Below are positions 5,509-13,945 of a stretch of 39,632 bases of DNA, one piece after another. Numbering within the stretch: position 1 is the stretch's first letter; every line of letters begins with the position of its first letter. The stretch is from the IMG/VR virus record IMGVR_UViG_3300034198_008680, positions 1-39,632 of that record; one strand, given 5' to 3'. The DNA is from a virus. The notes under the pieces were generated by a model that saw only the letters and a list, made by a program, of their open reading frames with translations, was not told the DNA's origin and searched no databases. The position numbers and the translations under genes are program-made.

Positions 5509-5684
5509 TTGTCACGGAACAAACCGGACGGCGGATTGCCGAGGCTTTGGAGCGGCTTGCCGAGGCCATTGAAAGCGCGAAGCCGCTGACAGCATCAGAA
5601 CCCCGTCAGGGCGTGTGCATTGTGTGCGGGACGCGACATGGCCTGACCGTGACATGTCCGGCCTACATAAAGATTTCCCAATGA
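5505..5684 (+). CDS. 59-residue zinc-ribbon-like protein
   Basis: GTG start overlapping the previous stop (GTGA), with GAGAGG upstream. A helical N-terminus (RRIAEALERLAEAIESAK) is followed by CIVCGTRHGLTVTCP, a CxxC...C cluster that could bind zinc. Its stop overlaps the next ATG at 5681. Unknown function. Confidence 0.55.
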   Translation: MIVTEQTGRRIAEALERLAEAIESAKPLTASEPRQGVCIVCGTRHGLTVTCPAYIKISQ

Positions 5685-5866
5685 AGCCCTCCCGCCAAGG
5701 AGCCGCCACCATCCTCGCCCTGCGCCGAGCAGAGCGGGAAGTTGTGCGAGCCCGCAAGCGTGCCAAGCGTGCGCGGTCAGGAGACAAGGTTCTCGCGCTG
5801 ATCCGCCTGCGTGACGCCGTTACCGCCGCGTTGTCGCTGGCGCCGCGAAGGGGAGTGTCGGCATGA
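5681..5866 (+). CDS. Small basic hypothetical protein
   Basis: 61 residues, very rich in Arg/Lys/Ala (RRAEREVVRARKRAKRARSG), probably one long basic helix; likely binds nucleic acid. Coupled by ATGA overlaps on both sides. Confidence 0.55.
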   Translation: MKPSRQGAATILALRRAEREVVRARKRAKRARSGDKVLALIRLRDAVTAALSLAPRRGVSA

Positions 5867-6492
5867 GTGCGCGCAGGCGGCTGGTTGAGTCGGCTCTGAG
5901 GCGTGGAATCAACCCCGTGATAATAGCAGAACAGTTGGGCGTCAGCCATCAGGCGATATCGCAGATGGTCCAGAGAATGGAGCGCAGCGCGGGCGTTAGT
6001 ATCCCGCGCCCCCCGAAGAAAATGAGGGTGAGCAAGGCATATCAGACGCTACATGAATTTGTGTGTGGAACGTGTGGCCGTTCATTTGCCGAATTTCACT
6101 CAAGCAAGAAGATGTTTTGCTCCCGTCCTTGCGCGCGAAAGAGCCAGAGAACCATTAGCGACGATATGACCAAGCGCGCGATGGAAATGCGCGTCGCGGG
6201 GCAGACTTGGAAAAATACGGCAAAACTTCTTGGGCATCCGACGCAATCCCTGCAACGCCGTATCTGGGATTTTCTGCACGGAAATGGAATTTTAACGCGG
6301 CAGCTTGTCGTTCGGATTTGGCGTCCGTCCGGGTCGCTACACAGAAAAACCAGTTCGTGGCAGTGGTTGATTGGGATAACGGGCAACGTGCCGCGCGAAG
6401 ATGAAGCCGGTTATGCGGTCTATCCTTTGGACCAACTCTCGTGGATGCGCGGCCCACAAATTAAACAAGAGAATATCGGGGATGCCGCCTAA
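5863..6492 (+). CDS. Helix-turn-helix protein with zinc-finger-like cysteines
   Basis: A 209-residue protein. The N-terminus, INPVIIAEQLGVSHQAISQM (residues 16-35), is a clear helix-turn-helix. VCGTCGRSF...KKMFCSRPCARK (about 67-93) forms a CxxC...CxxxC cluster that probably binds zinc. A second helix-turn-helix-like part follows around VAGQTWKNTAKLLGHP. The segment from about 6040 to 6480 is visibly richer in A+T than its neighbours, which hints at recent acquisition. It could be a homing-endonuclease relative or a regulator; no HNH or GIY-YIG catalytic motif is visible. Confidence 0.65.
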   Translation: MSARRRLVESALRRGINPVIIAEQLGVSHQAISQMVQRMERSAGVSIPRPPKKMRVSKAYQTLHEFVCGTCGRSFAEFHSSKKMFCSRPCARKSQRTISDDMTKRAMEMRVAGQTWKNTAKLLGHPTQSLQRRIWDFLHGNGILTRQLVVRIWRPSGSLHRKTSSWQWLIGITGNVPREDEAGYAVYPLDQLSWMRGPQIKQENIGDAA

Positions 6493-6824
6493 TGCGCCCC
6501 TCCAAATACAAGAACAAGCCCACCGTGGTTGACGGCATCCGCTTTGCCTCCCAGGCGGAAGCACGACGCGATGCGGAGCTTCAGTTGCTCGCCAGAGCAG
6601 GGGAGATATTCGCCCTGCGTCGTCAGCCGCGTTACCCGCTGATCGTGAATGGCGCGAAGGTCTGCACCTACGTCGCGGATTGGGAGTACGTCGAGAAGCC
6701 CACGCCGGGCGGCCCGACCAAGACCATTTGCGAGGACAAAAAAGGCGTTGTCACACCCGCCTTCCGCATCAAGTTCAAGCTCGCGCAAGCCCTGCATCCC
6801 GAGATCGAATGGCGGGTGACATGA
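6492..6824 (+). CDS. DUF1064 family nuclease-like phage protein
   Basis: 110 residues starting MRPSKYKNKPTVVDGIRFASQ; this opening and FASQAEARRDAEL, VCTYVADWEYVE and CEDKKGVVTPAFRIKFKL are the conserved blocks of DUF1064, a restriction-endonuclease-fold group common in phage replication and recombination modules. Candidate acidic/basic catalytic residues are Glu (QAEARRDAE), Asp (VADWEY) and Glu-x-Lys (CEDKKG). Likely processes branched or damaged DNA during replication (family-level inference). Confidence 0.8.
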   Translation: MRPSKYKNKPTVVDGIRFASQAEARRDAELQLLARAGEIFALRRQPRYPLIVNGAKVCTYVADWEYVEKPTPGGPTKTICEDKKGVVTPAFRIKFKLAQALHPEIEWRVT

Positions 6825-7033
6825 TGCGCCATGTCGAGCGCACTGGGCGGCAGCGGTACGACTCGCGCCGCACATTCTGGGGCCGTGAATACTTGGTGCT
6901 TCAAATCCAGGAGCGCGGCTTGGTGGCAAGCTACATCGGCGGTCACGTTGACTGCGAATGGATGACGCGCTGGCGTGACGCAACAACGGTTGACCTGACC
7001 ATCACATCCCCCACGGTCGCGAGGGCTGCATGA
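6821..7033 (+). CDS. Small hypothetical protein
   Basis: 70 residues, ATGA-coupled to the DUF1064 gene. Beta-rich middle (REYLVLQIQERGLVASYIGG). Not recognised. The operon of overlapping genes pauses after it, with a promoter-like region following. Confidence 0.6.
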   Translation: MMRHVERTGRQRYDSRRTFWGREYLVLQIQERGLVASYIGGHVDCEWMTRWRDATTVDLTITSPTVARAA

Positions 7034-7199
7034 CGCATTTCCCCACCACTTCCGCGCGTATGTGTGCTATACAAATAGACGAGGCGGGCGGCGCTACCAA
7101 CGCTCATCCCGCCTCTAACCTTCACCGGCTTCTGAGGAGCGCGGCAATGGCTTTTCAAGTTTATATCAGAGACGAGTCTGCCCGTCACGGTGCCAGATA
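7034..7199 (+). promoter_or_regulatory. Internal promoter and structured leader of the late-early genes
   Basis: TGCTATACA at 7065-7073 is an extended -10 (TG-n-TATACA, 5 of 6 matches) with no clear -35. A stem GAGGCGGG (7081-7088)/CCCGCCTC (7108-7115) begins just where the transcript would start, and AGGAG lies at 7135-7139. The AGGAG serves an ATG at 7147 that encodes 17 residues and ends at 7200, overlapping the next start (TAATG). A longer 56-residue frame from 7030 to 7200 is also open but would start upstream of this promoter. Confidence 0.5.
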
Positions 7200-7649
7200 A
7201 TGGCACGCGATCTGGAGAGAATTGCAACAAGTATCCCGCTGAATAAGACGGCGGGGCTGGTGACGAGTAAGGGCGTTCACTGGACGCCCGACAGAAAGCC
7301 AGCAAACGCCCTAATACGGGCCAGCGCTGATCTGCTTCCGGTCAACAACTCGCCCAAGATCAGTGCGACCGCCATCTTCCGCGAACTGGTGGGTAACACG
7401 TTCGGGCGCTGGAAGGTGATCGGGTACGCCGCAACGCAAGCGCCGAACAAAAAATCGCGCTGGGTCGTGAAATGTTCATGCGGCAGATACGAGCATCGGC
7501 ACGCCAAGACGATCCGACGCGCCCCGCAGACCGGCGACAAGTGCGGAGAGTGCCAGCACCTGGATTACGTGCGCCGGAGCTACAAGTTCCATGGCGGAAA
7601 AGCGCCCGAGCAGTTTGGTGCGGCCTCAGAGAAGCGGAGTGAGGCATAG
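7200..7649 (+). CDS. Zinc-ribbon-like hypothetical protein
   Basis: 149 residues. The C-terminal half (GNTFGRWKVIGYAA, then KSRWVVKCSCGRYE and DKCGECQHLDYVR) contains CxC...CxxC cysteines that probably hold zinc. The N-terminal part is polar and of unknown fold. It lies directly upstream of the replication-initiator-like gene, so an accessory role in replication is possible. The ATG at 7200 overlaps the stop of the leader ORF. Confidence 0.65.
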   Translation: MARDLERIATSIPLNKTAGLVTSKGVHWTPDRKPANALIRASADLLPVNNSPKISATAIFRELVGNTFGRWKVIGYAATQAPNKKSRWVVKCSCGRYEHRHAKTIRRAPQTGDKCGECQHLDYVRRSYKFHGGKAPEQFGAASEKRSEA

Positions 7650-7651
7650 CC

Positions 7652-8500
7652 ATGGCCCGTATCCGCACAGTGAAGCCAGACTTTTTCACAAGCGACGACA
7701 TATGCGCTCTGAGCCCGCTCGCTCGCCTGCTTTACATCGGCTTGTGGTGTGAGGCCGACAGGGAGGGCCGCCTTGTGTGGGCGCCGCGCACCTTTCGGCG
7801 GCGGTATCTGCCGGAGGATGACGGCGACATCGCGGACATCTGCCAGGAACTTCTAGACCGTGATCTGGTGCGGCTGTACGGCGACGGCCTAGCCCATATT
7901 CCGACCTTCCTAGAGCATCAGCACGTCAATCCGCGCGAGGCAGCGTCCGTCCTCCCGGCACCCGATACGCACGCGTCGCCACGCGACAGTGACGCGCAGG
8001 TAGGAAGGGAAGGAAAGGAAGGGGAAGGAAAGGGAAGGAATACAGATACTAGCGTATCTGGGGCTTCCCGTTCCGGGACGCGCCTGCCGGACGATTGGGA
8101 GCCGAGCGCAGACGAGCGGGCTTTTGCCGAGCAGCTTGGGCTCAACGCAACGACCGTAGCCGCATCGTTCCGGGACTATTGGCGCGGGATACCGGGGGCC
8201 AAGGGGCGCAAGGCAGACTGGCCGGGAACGTGGCGCAACTGGTGCCGCCGCGAGGCCGAGAGAATCGCCGCCAAGCGCGCAGCCCCGCAGACTTTCGCCG
8301 CTCGCGATGCCGCCGTGGCAGCGACCACTGTCAACCGTGACGACGATGCCCAATGGCGAGCCCGCATCAGCGGCTGGCGTCCCGGCAAGATGTGGCTGCG
8401 TGGCGATTGGGGACCTGAGCCTGGAGAGCCCGGCTGCCGCGTTCCCCCCGCCATCTACTCAGAATGGGCGGCCAAGCACGACAGAAAGGAAGCGGCATGA
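7652..8500 (+). CDS. Replisome organiser / DnaT-like phage replication protein
   Basis: 282 residues. The N-terminal domain opens MARIRTVKPDFFTSDDICAL and continues SPLARLLYIGLWCEADREGR (21-40), a winged-helix block typical of phage replication proteins. A low-complexity linker (about 115-145, Gly/Glu/Lys/Ser) follows. The C-terminal domain, LPDDWEPSADE...FRDYWRG...WPGTWRNWCRREAE (about 144-210), is DnaT-like, the part that engages the helicase or loader. The linker DNA holds a 39-base pure-purine tract and a palindrome that could be the origin, as in lambda gene O. Expected role: binds the phage origin and recruits the host DnaB helicase (inference). Confidence 0.75.
   Translation: MARIRTVKPDFFTSDDICALSPLARLLYIGLWCEADREGRLVWAPRTFRRRYLPEDDGDIADICQELLDRDLVRLYGDGLAHIPTFLEHQHVNPREAASVLPAPDTHASPRDSDAQVGREGKEGEGKGRNTDTSVSGASRSGTRLPDDWEPSADERAFAEQLGLNATTVAASFRDYWRGIPGAKGRKADWPGTWRNWCRREAERIAAKRAAPQTFAARDAAVAATTVNRDDDAQWRARISGWRPGKMWLRGDWGPEPGEPGCRVPPAIYSEWAAKHDRKEAA
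8002..8060. other. Candidate replication origin inside the replication gene
   Basis: Positions 8002-8040 are an unbroken purine tract of 39 bases with repeated GGAA and AAGGGAA units. They are followed directly by the palindrome CAGATAC-TAGC-GTATCTG (8043-8060). The block lies in the flexible-linker region of the replication gene, where lambdoid phages keep their origin. Confidence 0.4.
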
Positions 8501-8820
8501 GCTTGGACATTGACCTGATGGCAGTGCGCGAAGTCTCGGTTTTTGACACCAACATTACTCACAATTTGGCGCCGATGGCCGAGCGTGCCGGGATCTACCA
8601 ACATTTATGGCGCCCCGAGGAAATCGGGATCACCATGGCGTCCGAATTGATTGAGCCGCTTACCGCTGGCCTCGCCAAGATGAAGGCCGACCCTGACCAT
8701 TATAGAACGTTTGACGCGCCCAACGGTTGGGGCACCTACAATGATTTCGTGCCCTTCGTTGAGAGATATTTGGCAGCCTGCATCGGAAATCCAGACGCGA
8801 CCATTGCGGTGTCGCGATGA
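8497..8820 (+). CDS. Conserved phage hypothetical protein
   Basis: 107 residues, beginning MSLDIDLMAVREVSVFDTNI, with THNLAPMAERAGIYQHLWRP and NGWGTYNDFVPFVERYLAAC. I recognise this as a family of short phage proteins of unknown function usually found in early regions. ATGA overlap with the replication gene. Confidence 0.75.
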   Translation: MSLDIDLMAVREVSVFDTNITHNLAPMAERAGIYQHLWRPEEIGITMASELIEPLTAGLAKMKADPDHYRTFDAPNGWGTYNDFVPFVERYLAACIGNPDATIAVSR

Positions 8821-8848
8821 ACCCCAAGAAGCAGGAAAGGGCGGCGGC

Positions 8849-8908
8849 ATGACCGAGCCCACCCCCTGGCCGACGCGCGCCGCACTCAACGAGAGGAACG
8901 AAGGATGA
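8849..8908 (+). CDS. Very small ORF (19 residues)
   Basis: Encodes MTEPTPWPTRAALNERNEG. It overlaps the next start (ATGA at 8905) and follows an even smaller 11-residue ORF (8817-8852), which overlaps both neighbours. The chain may exist mainly to couple translation across the gap between 8820 and 8905. Confidence 0.3.
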   Translation: MTEPTPWPTRAALNERNEG

Positions 8909-9258
8909 TATCGCAAGACCCTGATTGCATCCGTTGTGATGATGCGGCGGAAGGCGCTGCTCTCGGCTTGCTTGGTTTGATGACGGGCATCAGCGAGGAA
9001 TGCTGGTGCGCCGGATGGATGGAGGGCTTGGAGTTTTCGCTGTGGGGCGCTTCTGGCGGAATGCGCTATGGGCAGGGCATTATTACAGAGCGTGAAAGCC
9101 AACTGCTCAAACTTTTGAGTGAAGAATGCGATGGATGGTGGCGTTGGGCGGACGGTCCATTATTTATCAGCACGGCTGACTGGCTGCGGTTGCTGGAACC
9201 CAAGCCGGAAGGTGCCTCTGAAGCACTCCGCGACGGCGAAGCCGGATCCACCACATGA
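8905..9258 (+). CDS. Hypothetical protein
   Basis: 117 residues, acidic, rich in Trp and Gly (ECWCAGWMEGLEFSLWG, CDGWWRWADG). GAGAGG precedes the ATG. No family recognised. Its stop overlaps the next ATG. Confidence 0.6.
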   Translation: MISQDPDCIRCDDAAEGAALGLLGLMTGISEECWCAGWMEGLEFSLWGASGGMRYGQGIITERESQLLKLLSEECDGWWRWADGPLFISTADWLRLLEPKPEGASEALRDGEAGSTT

Positions 9259-9566
9259 CCCACCTACTGGTTGAGACTGTAGCACTTGCGGCAAAGGCCA
9301 GCCTGAAGCGCCAGCTTGGCGGGAAGCCGCTGCCCGGCCCATCAAGCGGCGCGGATGACTGGTCGGCGCAAGGTGGCTCTATCGACCTGGAGGAAGTTGT
9401 GCGCGATTGCTTCGCCGCCATCCTCTCCAATGGCTACGCCATAGTGCCTGTGGAGCCGACAGAGGAGCAGGGAGACGAAGGCTGTAAGGTCGGCCTGCTG
9501 GAATTCGACCACGCCTGCGAGGTCTACCGCGCCATGCTTTCCGCTGCCCCAAAGGTGATGGGATGA
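9255..9566 (+). CDS. Hypothetical protein
   Basis: 103 residues, ATGA-coupled. The composition is helical and acidic; DLEEVVRDCFAAILSNGYAI and EFDHACEVYRAMLSAA suggest a small folded domain. Not recognised. Confidence 0.6.
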   Translation: MTHLLVETVALAAKASLKRQLGGKPLPGPSSGADDWSAQGGSIDLEEVVRDCFAAILSNGYAIVPVEPTEEQGDEGCKVGLLEFDHACEVYRAMLSAAPKVMG

Positions 9567-9784
9567 ACGGCAAAGCCTGGACCCCCCACGACACCGCCAC
9601 CTTGCACGCGCTCCACAAGACGCACGCAGACGCGGATATCGCCACCAGAACCGGACATTGCCGGGAAACCGTATGCCGCAGGAGGCTTGCCTTGGGCCTA
9701 GATCCGTATGTCCGCGTGAAGTATTCGACGTTCCTGGCGTTGCCCAAGGCATCGCTTGAGGCCATCAGGCGGGCAGCAGCCTAA
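9563..9784 (+). CDS. Small helix-turn-helix protein, last gene of the early operon
   Basis: 73 residues. WTPHDTATLHALHKTHADAD and IATRTGHCRETVCRRRLALG form a helix-turn-helix of the SANT/GcrA-like kind (Trp-x-x-x-D...L..L..., IA..TG...V..RR). Located just before the late genes, so it could regulate late transcription (inference from position only). Confidence 0.6.
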   Translation: MNGKAWTPHDTATLHALHKTHADADIATRTGHCRETVCRRRLALGLDPYVRVKYSTFLALPKASLEAIRRAAA

Positions 9785-9862
9785 AGCGCATTTTCCGCTT
9801 GCATTTCTAAATCACAACTCGATAGGTGGTTAGGCCGACGCTCACAACAGACGAGCAACGGC
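9785..9862 (+). promoter_or_regulatory. Gap before the packaging genes; possible late promoter
   Basis: TTGCAT (9799-9804), a 17-nt spacer, and ATAGGT (9822-9827) form a weak sigma70-like promoter. A short AGCG/CGCT hairpin lies at 9785-9798. This is the first real gap after a long run of overlapping genes, which supports a transcription boundary, but the boxes are poor. Confidence 0.3.
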
Positions 9863-10285
9863 ATGGGCGAGAAGCCCCTCACTCCGAAACAGCAGCGATT
9901 CGTCGCGGAATACCTGATCGATCTGAACGCCACACAGGCGGCCATTCGTGCTGGGTACAGTGAGAAGACGGCCGAGCAGATCGGCTATCAACTGCTTCAG
10001 AAAACTTCAGTAGCCGCGACAATAGCCAAGGGGCAGGAGAAGCGCGCCGGAAAGCTGGAGCTAACCGCCGAGAAGGTGCTGGCCGACATCGAGGCGACGC
10101 GACTGGCCGCCGCTGGTGCAGAGCAGTACGCCTCCGCGCTTCGTGCCAGCGAGCTACAGGGCAAGCATCTGGGCATGTTCATCGAGCGGCGGGAAACGAC
10201 CGTCAAGGATGTTCGCCTAGCCGCCCGCCTGCCCGAAAAGGCCGCCAGCGATGAAGCGTGGGCCGCTGAAGTAGCGGTGCATTGA
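9863..10285 (+). CDS. terS: Terminase small subunit
   Basis: 140 residues. The opening LTPKQQRFVAEYLIDLNATQ, then AAIRAGYSEKTAEQIGYQLL, is the N-terminal helix-turn-helix of the Terminase_2 family, which binds the packaging site on phage DNA. The remainder is helical for oligomer formation. The stop overlaps the large-subunit start. Confidence 0.9.
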   Translation: MGEKPLTPKQQRFVAEYLIDLNATQAAIRAGYSEKTAEQIGYQLLQKTSVAATIAKGQEKRAGKLELTAEKVLADIEATRLAAAGAEQYASALRASELQGKHLGMFIERRETTVKDVRLAARLPEKAASDEAWAAEVAVH

Positions 10286-11721
10286 TGCCTGACGGCGCCG
10301 ACTTTGAGGAATGGAAGGCCCAGCCCGGCCCGCAGATGGAGTTGCTCCGCTGCCCTGTGTTCGAAGTGTTCTATGGCGGCGCGCGCGGCGGGGGGAAGAC
10401 TGACGGCGTATTAGGCGAATGGCTGGAGCATGCCGACAAATACGGCGAACACGCCATTGGGCTGATGATCCGGCGCACCCTGAAGCAATTGCGCGAGACG
10501 ATTGCCAGATCCAAGCAAATCTATCGCCATGTCGGGGACTTCAACGAAACCGACAAGGAATGGACATTCCGCAACGGCGCCCGGCTGATCTTCGCCTATC
10601 TGGAGCGGGACAGCGACGCCGACAACTACCAGGGTCACAGCTACACGCGGGTTTACGTCGAGGAAATCGGCAACTTCCCCAGCCCGGCCCCGATCATGAA
10701 GCTGATGGCGACGCTGCGCTCCGGTGCGGCCGTGCCGTGCGGGTTCAGGGCGACGGGCAATCCTGGCGGCGCCGGTCACCAGTGGGTGAAGGCCCGCTAC
10801 ATCGACCCGGCCCCGCTTGGTCGCAAGCTGATTGCCAGCGAGTTCAAGAACCCGTTTACCGGCGAGGTTGTGCGCCGTAACCGCGTCTACATCCCGTCGC
10901 GGGTGACGGATAACGGCTACCTAGGCGGGGACTACGTCGCCAACCTGCACATGAGCGGGAGCGAGGAGTTGGTGCGGGCGTGGCTGGAGGGCGACTGGAA
11001 CGTCATTGCGGGCGCGTTCTTCCCTGAGTTCGGCCCCAAGCATCTGGTCAAGCCCTTTGAGATCCCGAAGGAATGGACACGCTTCCGCAGCATGGATTGG
11101 GGCTCTGCCAAGCCGTTCTCCGTGGGGTGGTGGGCGATCAGCGACGGCAGCCTGCCTGCGTTCCCCCGTGGCGCGCTGATCCGTTACCGCGAGTGGTACG
11201 GCTGCAAGCCGGGCGAGCCGAACACCGGCCTGAAGATGCCGGCCGAGGAAGTGGGAGAGGGCATCCGCGACCGTGAGCGCGGCGAAACCATTGGATACGG
11301 CGTGCTGGACCCTGCGGCCTTTGCCTCTGACGGCGGCCCCTCGATTTGGGAGCGCCTGAAGCTGCCGAACATGCGCCGGGCCGACAACAAGCGCACGGCC
11401 GGGACGGGGGCCATGGGCGGTTGGGATCAAGTTCGCGCCCGCCTCATAGGCGACGAGCGGCCGATGATCTACTTATTCGACACCTGCCGCGACCTGATCC
11501 GCACGCTGCCGGCCATGCAGCACGACGAAAACAAGCCCGAGGACGTTGATACAGAGGCCGAGGATCACGCGCCGGACGATTGCCGGTATGCCTGCATGAG
11601 CCGGCCCTACGTCCGCATCGACCAATCCAAGGAACCACCCAAATTCGGCATCGAGAACTACACCATGAACGACCTATGGCGCGAACACGGCCAGCACAAA
11701 GGCGGACGAGGCAGGATATGA
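10285..11721 (+). CDS. terL: Terminase large subunit
   Basis: 478 residues: an ATPase plus nuclease that pumps DNA into the prohead and cuts it. Walker A GGARGGGKT is at 31-39; Walker B VYVEEI at about 123-128, with the catalytic Glu. The C-terminal RNaseH-like nuclease carries acidic residues in SMDWGSAKP, GVLDPAAF and APDDCRYA. The ATG at 10285 overlaps the terS stop; a TTG one codon upstream is also open. The type of end generation (headful or cos) cannot be read off with certainty; the permuted ends of the window fit headful. Confidence 0.95.
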   Translation: MPDGADFEEWKAQPGPQMELLRCPVFEVFYGGARGGGKTDGVLGEWLEHADKYGEHAIGLMIRRTLKQLRETIARSKQIYRHVGDFNETDKEWTFRNGARLIFAYLERDSDADNYQGHSYTRVYVEEIGNFPSPAPIMKLMATLRSGAAVPCGFRATGNPGGAGHQWVKARYIDPAPLGRKLIASEFKNPFTGEVVRRNRVYIPSRVTDNGYLGGDYVANLHMSGSEELVRAWLEGDWNVIAGAFFPEFGPKHLVKPFEIPKEWTRFRSMDWGSAKPFSVGWWAISDGSLPAFPRGALIRYREWYGCKPGEPNTGLKMPAEEVGEGIRDRERGETIGYGVLDPAAFASDGGPSIWERLKLPNMRRADNKRTAGTGAMGGWDQVRARLIGDERPMIYLFDTCRDLIRTLPAMQHDENKPEDVDTEAEDHAPDDCRYACMSRPYVRIDQSKEPPKFGIENYTMNDLWREHGQHKGGRGRI

Positions 11722-13859
11722 GCGAACTTTCTGAAACCGCCGCCATCGTGCAGGAGGACAAGCCTGCAGGCTCTGCCCGCTATTGGCTGGGCGAGATTGC
11801 CACGGCAAAGCGCGCGCACGCTCCTTGGCACAGTCGAGGCGACAAAGTCATTCGCCGCTACAAGGACGAGGGCAACGCCCGCGAGATGATGCAGGGCGCG
11901 GGTGGCCGTGGCCGCAAGATGGCGATGCTCTGGTCCAACGTGCAGACCATCGGCCCGGCGCTGTTCAACCAAACGCCTGTACCGAACGTATCGCGCCGCA
12001 ACAAGGACGCCGACCCGGTGGGCCGTTGGGGCTCGATCATCCTGGAGCGCTGCATCGAGGTCTGCCTGGATACGCAGGACATCGAACATACCATGCGCTC
12101 CGTGGTGCAGGACTTGCTTCTGCCCGGCCGTGGCATGGCCGTGGTCGAGTACCAAGCCGAGATCGGTGACGACCCGGACGCTGCGACGGAGCCGGGCGGC
12201 GACGATCCCGACGACCCGACGCCGCAGGCCGGCCAGAAGGTCACGCGCCAGCAGGCGATTCTCCGCTATGTCCATTGGAAGGACACGCTTACCAACCCGG
12301 CCCGCATGTGGTCGGAGGTCTGGTGGTTCGGCTATCGCTCGTTCCTGACCCGCGAGGAGATTGCGGACAAGTTCGGCAAGGACGTGGCGGCCAAGATCCA
12401 GCTTGACCACAAGCCGGACGAGGGCGGCAAGCAGACGGGCACGCAGGAGGACAACCACCAAGCGACGGTGTGGACCATCTGGTGCAAGCGCCACAACAAG
12501 GTCTATCAGGTCGCGCCGGGCTATCCCGACGATCTGTTGTCGGACATGGAGCCGCCGTGCCGATTCGATAACTTCTGGCCGATTCCGCGCCCTGTGACGG
12601 CGACGGTGGGCAGCGACTCCATTGTGCCGGTGCCCGACTTCGCGATGTATCAGGATCAGGCCGACGAAATCGACCTGCTCACGAACAAGATTTACAAACT
12701 GAGCGAATCCCTGCGCCTGCGCGGCCTTTACCCGGCCGACATGGACAGCGTGAAGCGCCTGCTGTCGGACGCCTCGGACACAGAGCTTATCCCGGTCGAG
12801 AATTGGGCCATGTTGGCCGAGCGTGGCGGCGCCGATGGGTTGGTGGTGTGGTTCCCGCTTAAGGACGTGGCGGCGGCCCTGGTGGCCTGCTACGAGGCCC
12901 GCGAGAAGGCCAAGGCCGCCCTGTACGAGGTGACGGGCATTGGCGACATCGTGCGCGGCGCATCGGACGCCAGCGAGACGGCGACGGCCCAGCAACTCAA
13001 GAGCCAATGGGGTTCGCTCCGCATCCGTGACCGGCAGCGCGATATCCAGCGCTTTGCCCGCGATGCCATCCGCCTGATTGCCGAGGTAATAGCCGAGCAT
13101 TTCAGTCAGGAAACGATGGCGCAGATGAGCGGCGTTAAACTGCTGACGGCCCAACAGAAGCAGATGTTGCAGATGCAGCAGCAGTACATGCAGCAGTATC
13201 AGCAGCAGGCCCAGCAGGCGCAGCAGGCGGGCCAGCCTGTGCCGCCGCCGCCCGGTATTCCCGAACCGTCGCCGGAAATGCTCGCGGCGATGAAGGAACC
13301 GACGTGGGACGAGGTCATGCAGCTCCTCCGCGACGACAAGCTGCGCGGCTTCCATATCGACGTGGAGACGGACAGCACGATTGAGCCCGACCAGAAGGCC
13401 GAGCAACAGAAGGCGGTTGAGTTCATCGGCGCAATGGCGACGTTTCTCAAGGAAGCCGCGCCCATGGTGCAGATGGCCCCGTCGTCGGCTCCCATGCTGG
13501 GCGAAATGCTCATGTTCGGCGCGCGTCGCTTCAAGATCGGGGAGACGCTGGAAACGGCTATCGAGAACTTCGCCAACCAGATGGCGCAGCAGGCGCAGGC
13601 GCCCAAGCCGCCAGATCCCCAGCTTGAGATAACGAAGATCAAGGCCGATGCCGAGGGCAAGAAGGCCCAGAACGAAGTGCAGAAGTCGCAGATCGAGCTA
13701 CAGGGCACGATGCTTGAGCATCAGCACGCGCAGGCCGAGCATGGGATGAACATGCAGGCGCTCCAGATGGAGGGGGCTGCCCAGCAGCAGGCGGCGGCCC
13801 TTGCTCAACAGCAGCACGAACAAGCCATGCAGCAGGCCCAGCAGCCGGTGGTGCCGTGA
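11718..13859 (+). CDS. Portal protein
   Basis: 713 residues, the length of P22-type portals, immediately after terL with an ATGA overlap. The conserved core runs from the N-terminus (WHSRGDKVIRRYKDEGN) through FWPIPRPVTATVGSDSIVPV to the membrane-like stem helices near ALYEVTGIGDIVRGASDASE (about 405-424). From about residue 475 the sequence becomes Gln-rich (a long run of Q, M, A and Y), and the last 130 residues are a coiled, Gln/Ala-rich barrel-like segment. Forms the dodecameric DNA entry ring at one capsid vertex (family knowledge). Confidence 0.9.
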   Translation: MSELSETAAIVQEDKPAGSARYWLGEIATAKRAHAPWHSRGDKVIRRYKDEGNAREMMQGAGGRGRKMAMLWSNVQTIGPALFNQTPVPNVSRRNKDADPVGRWGSIILERCIEVCLDTQDIEHTMRSVVQDLLLPGRGMAVVEYQAEIGDDPDAATEPGGDDPDDPTPQAGQKVTRQQAILRYVHWKDTLTNPARMWSEVWWFGYRSFLTREEIADKFGKDVAAKIQLDHKPDEGGKQTGTQEDNHQATVWTIWCKRHNKVYQVAPGYPDDLLSDMEPPCRFDNFWPIPRPVTATVGSDSIVPVPDFAMYQDQADEIDLLTNKIYKLSESLRLRGLYPADMDSVKRLLSDASDTELIPVENWAMLAERGGADGLVVWFPLKDVAAALVACYEAREKAKAALYEVTGIGDIVRGASDASETATAQQLKSQWGSLRIRDRQRDIQRFARDAIRLIAEVIAEHFSQETMAQMSGVKLLTAQQKQMLQMQQQYMQQYQQQAQQAQQAGQPVPPPPGIPEPSPEMLAAMKEPTWDEVMQLLRDDKLRGFHIDVETDSTIEPDQKAEQQKAVEFIGAMATFLKEAAPMVQMAPSSAPMLGEMLMFGARRFKIGETLETAIENFANQMAQQAQAPKPPDPQLEITKIKADAEGKKAQNEVQKSQIELQGTMLEHQHAQAEHGMNMQALQMEGAAQQQAAALAQQQHEQAMQQAQQPVVP

Positions 13860-13945
13860 TGTGCCCGCTGATGCCGCTTTGGCGCTGGCTGTTCGGCCCC
13901 CGCAAGAACCCGCTCGACGGCACAAGATTATGGGACAATTCTTAA
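13859..13945 (+). CDS. 28-residue peptide between portal and next gene
   Basis: Starts at an ATG overlapping the portal stop (TGATG) and ends TAATG, overlapping the next start. Product MCPLMPLWRWLFGPRKNPLD... with a short hydrophobic, Trp-rich head. It may be a real micropeptide or simply a coupling ORF. Confidence 0.35.
   Translation: MCPLMPLWRWLFGPRKNPLDGTRLWDNS

Noticed and set aside
11658-13406. 582-residue open frame on minus
   Set aside because: It lies wholly opposite the portal gene, has repetitive His/Leu/Arg composition typical of the antisense of high-GC genes, and has no ribosome site or family motif.
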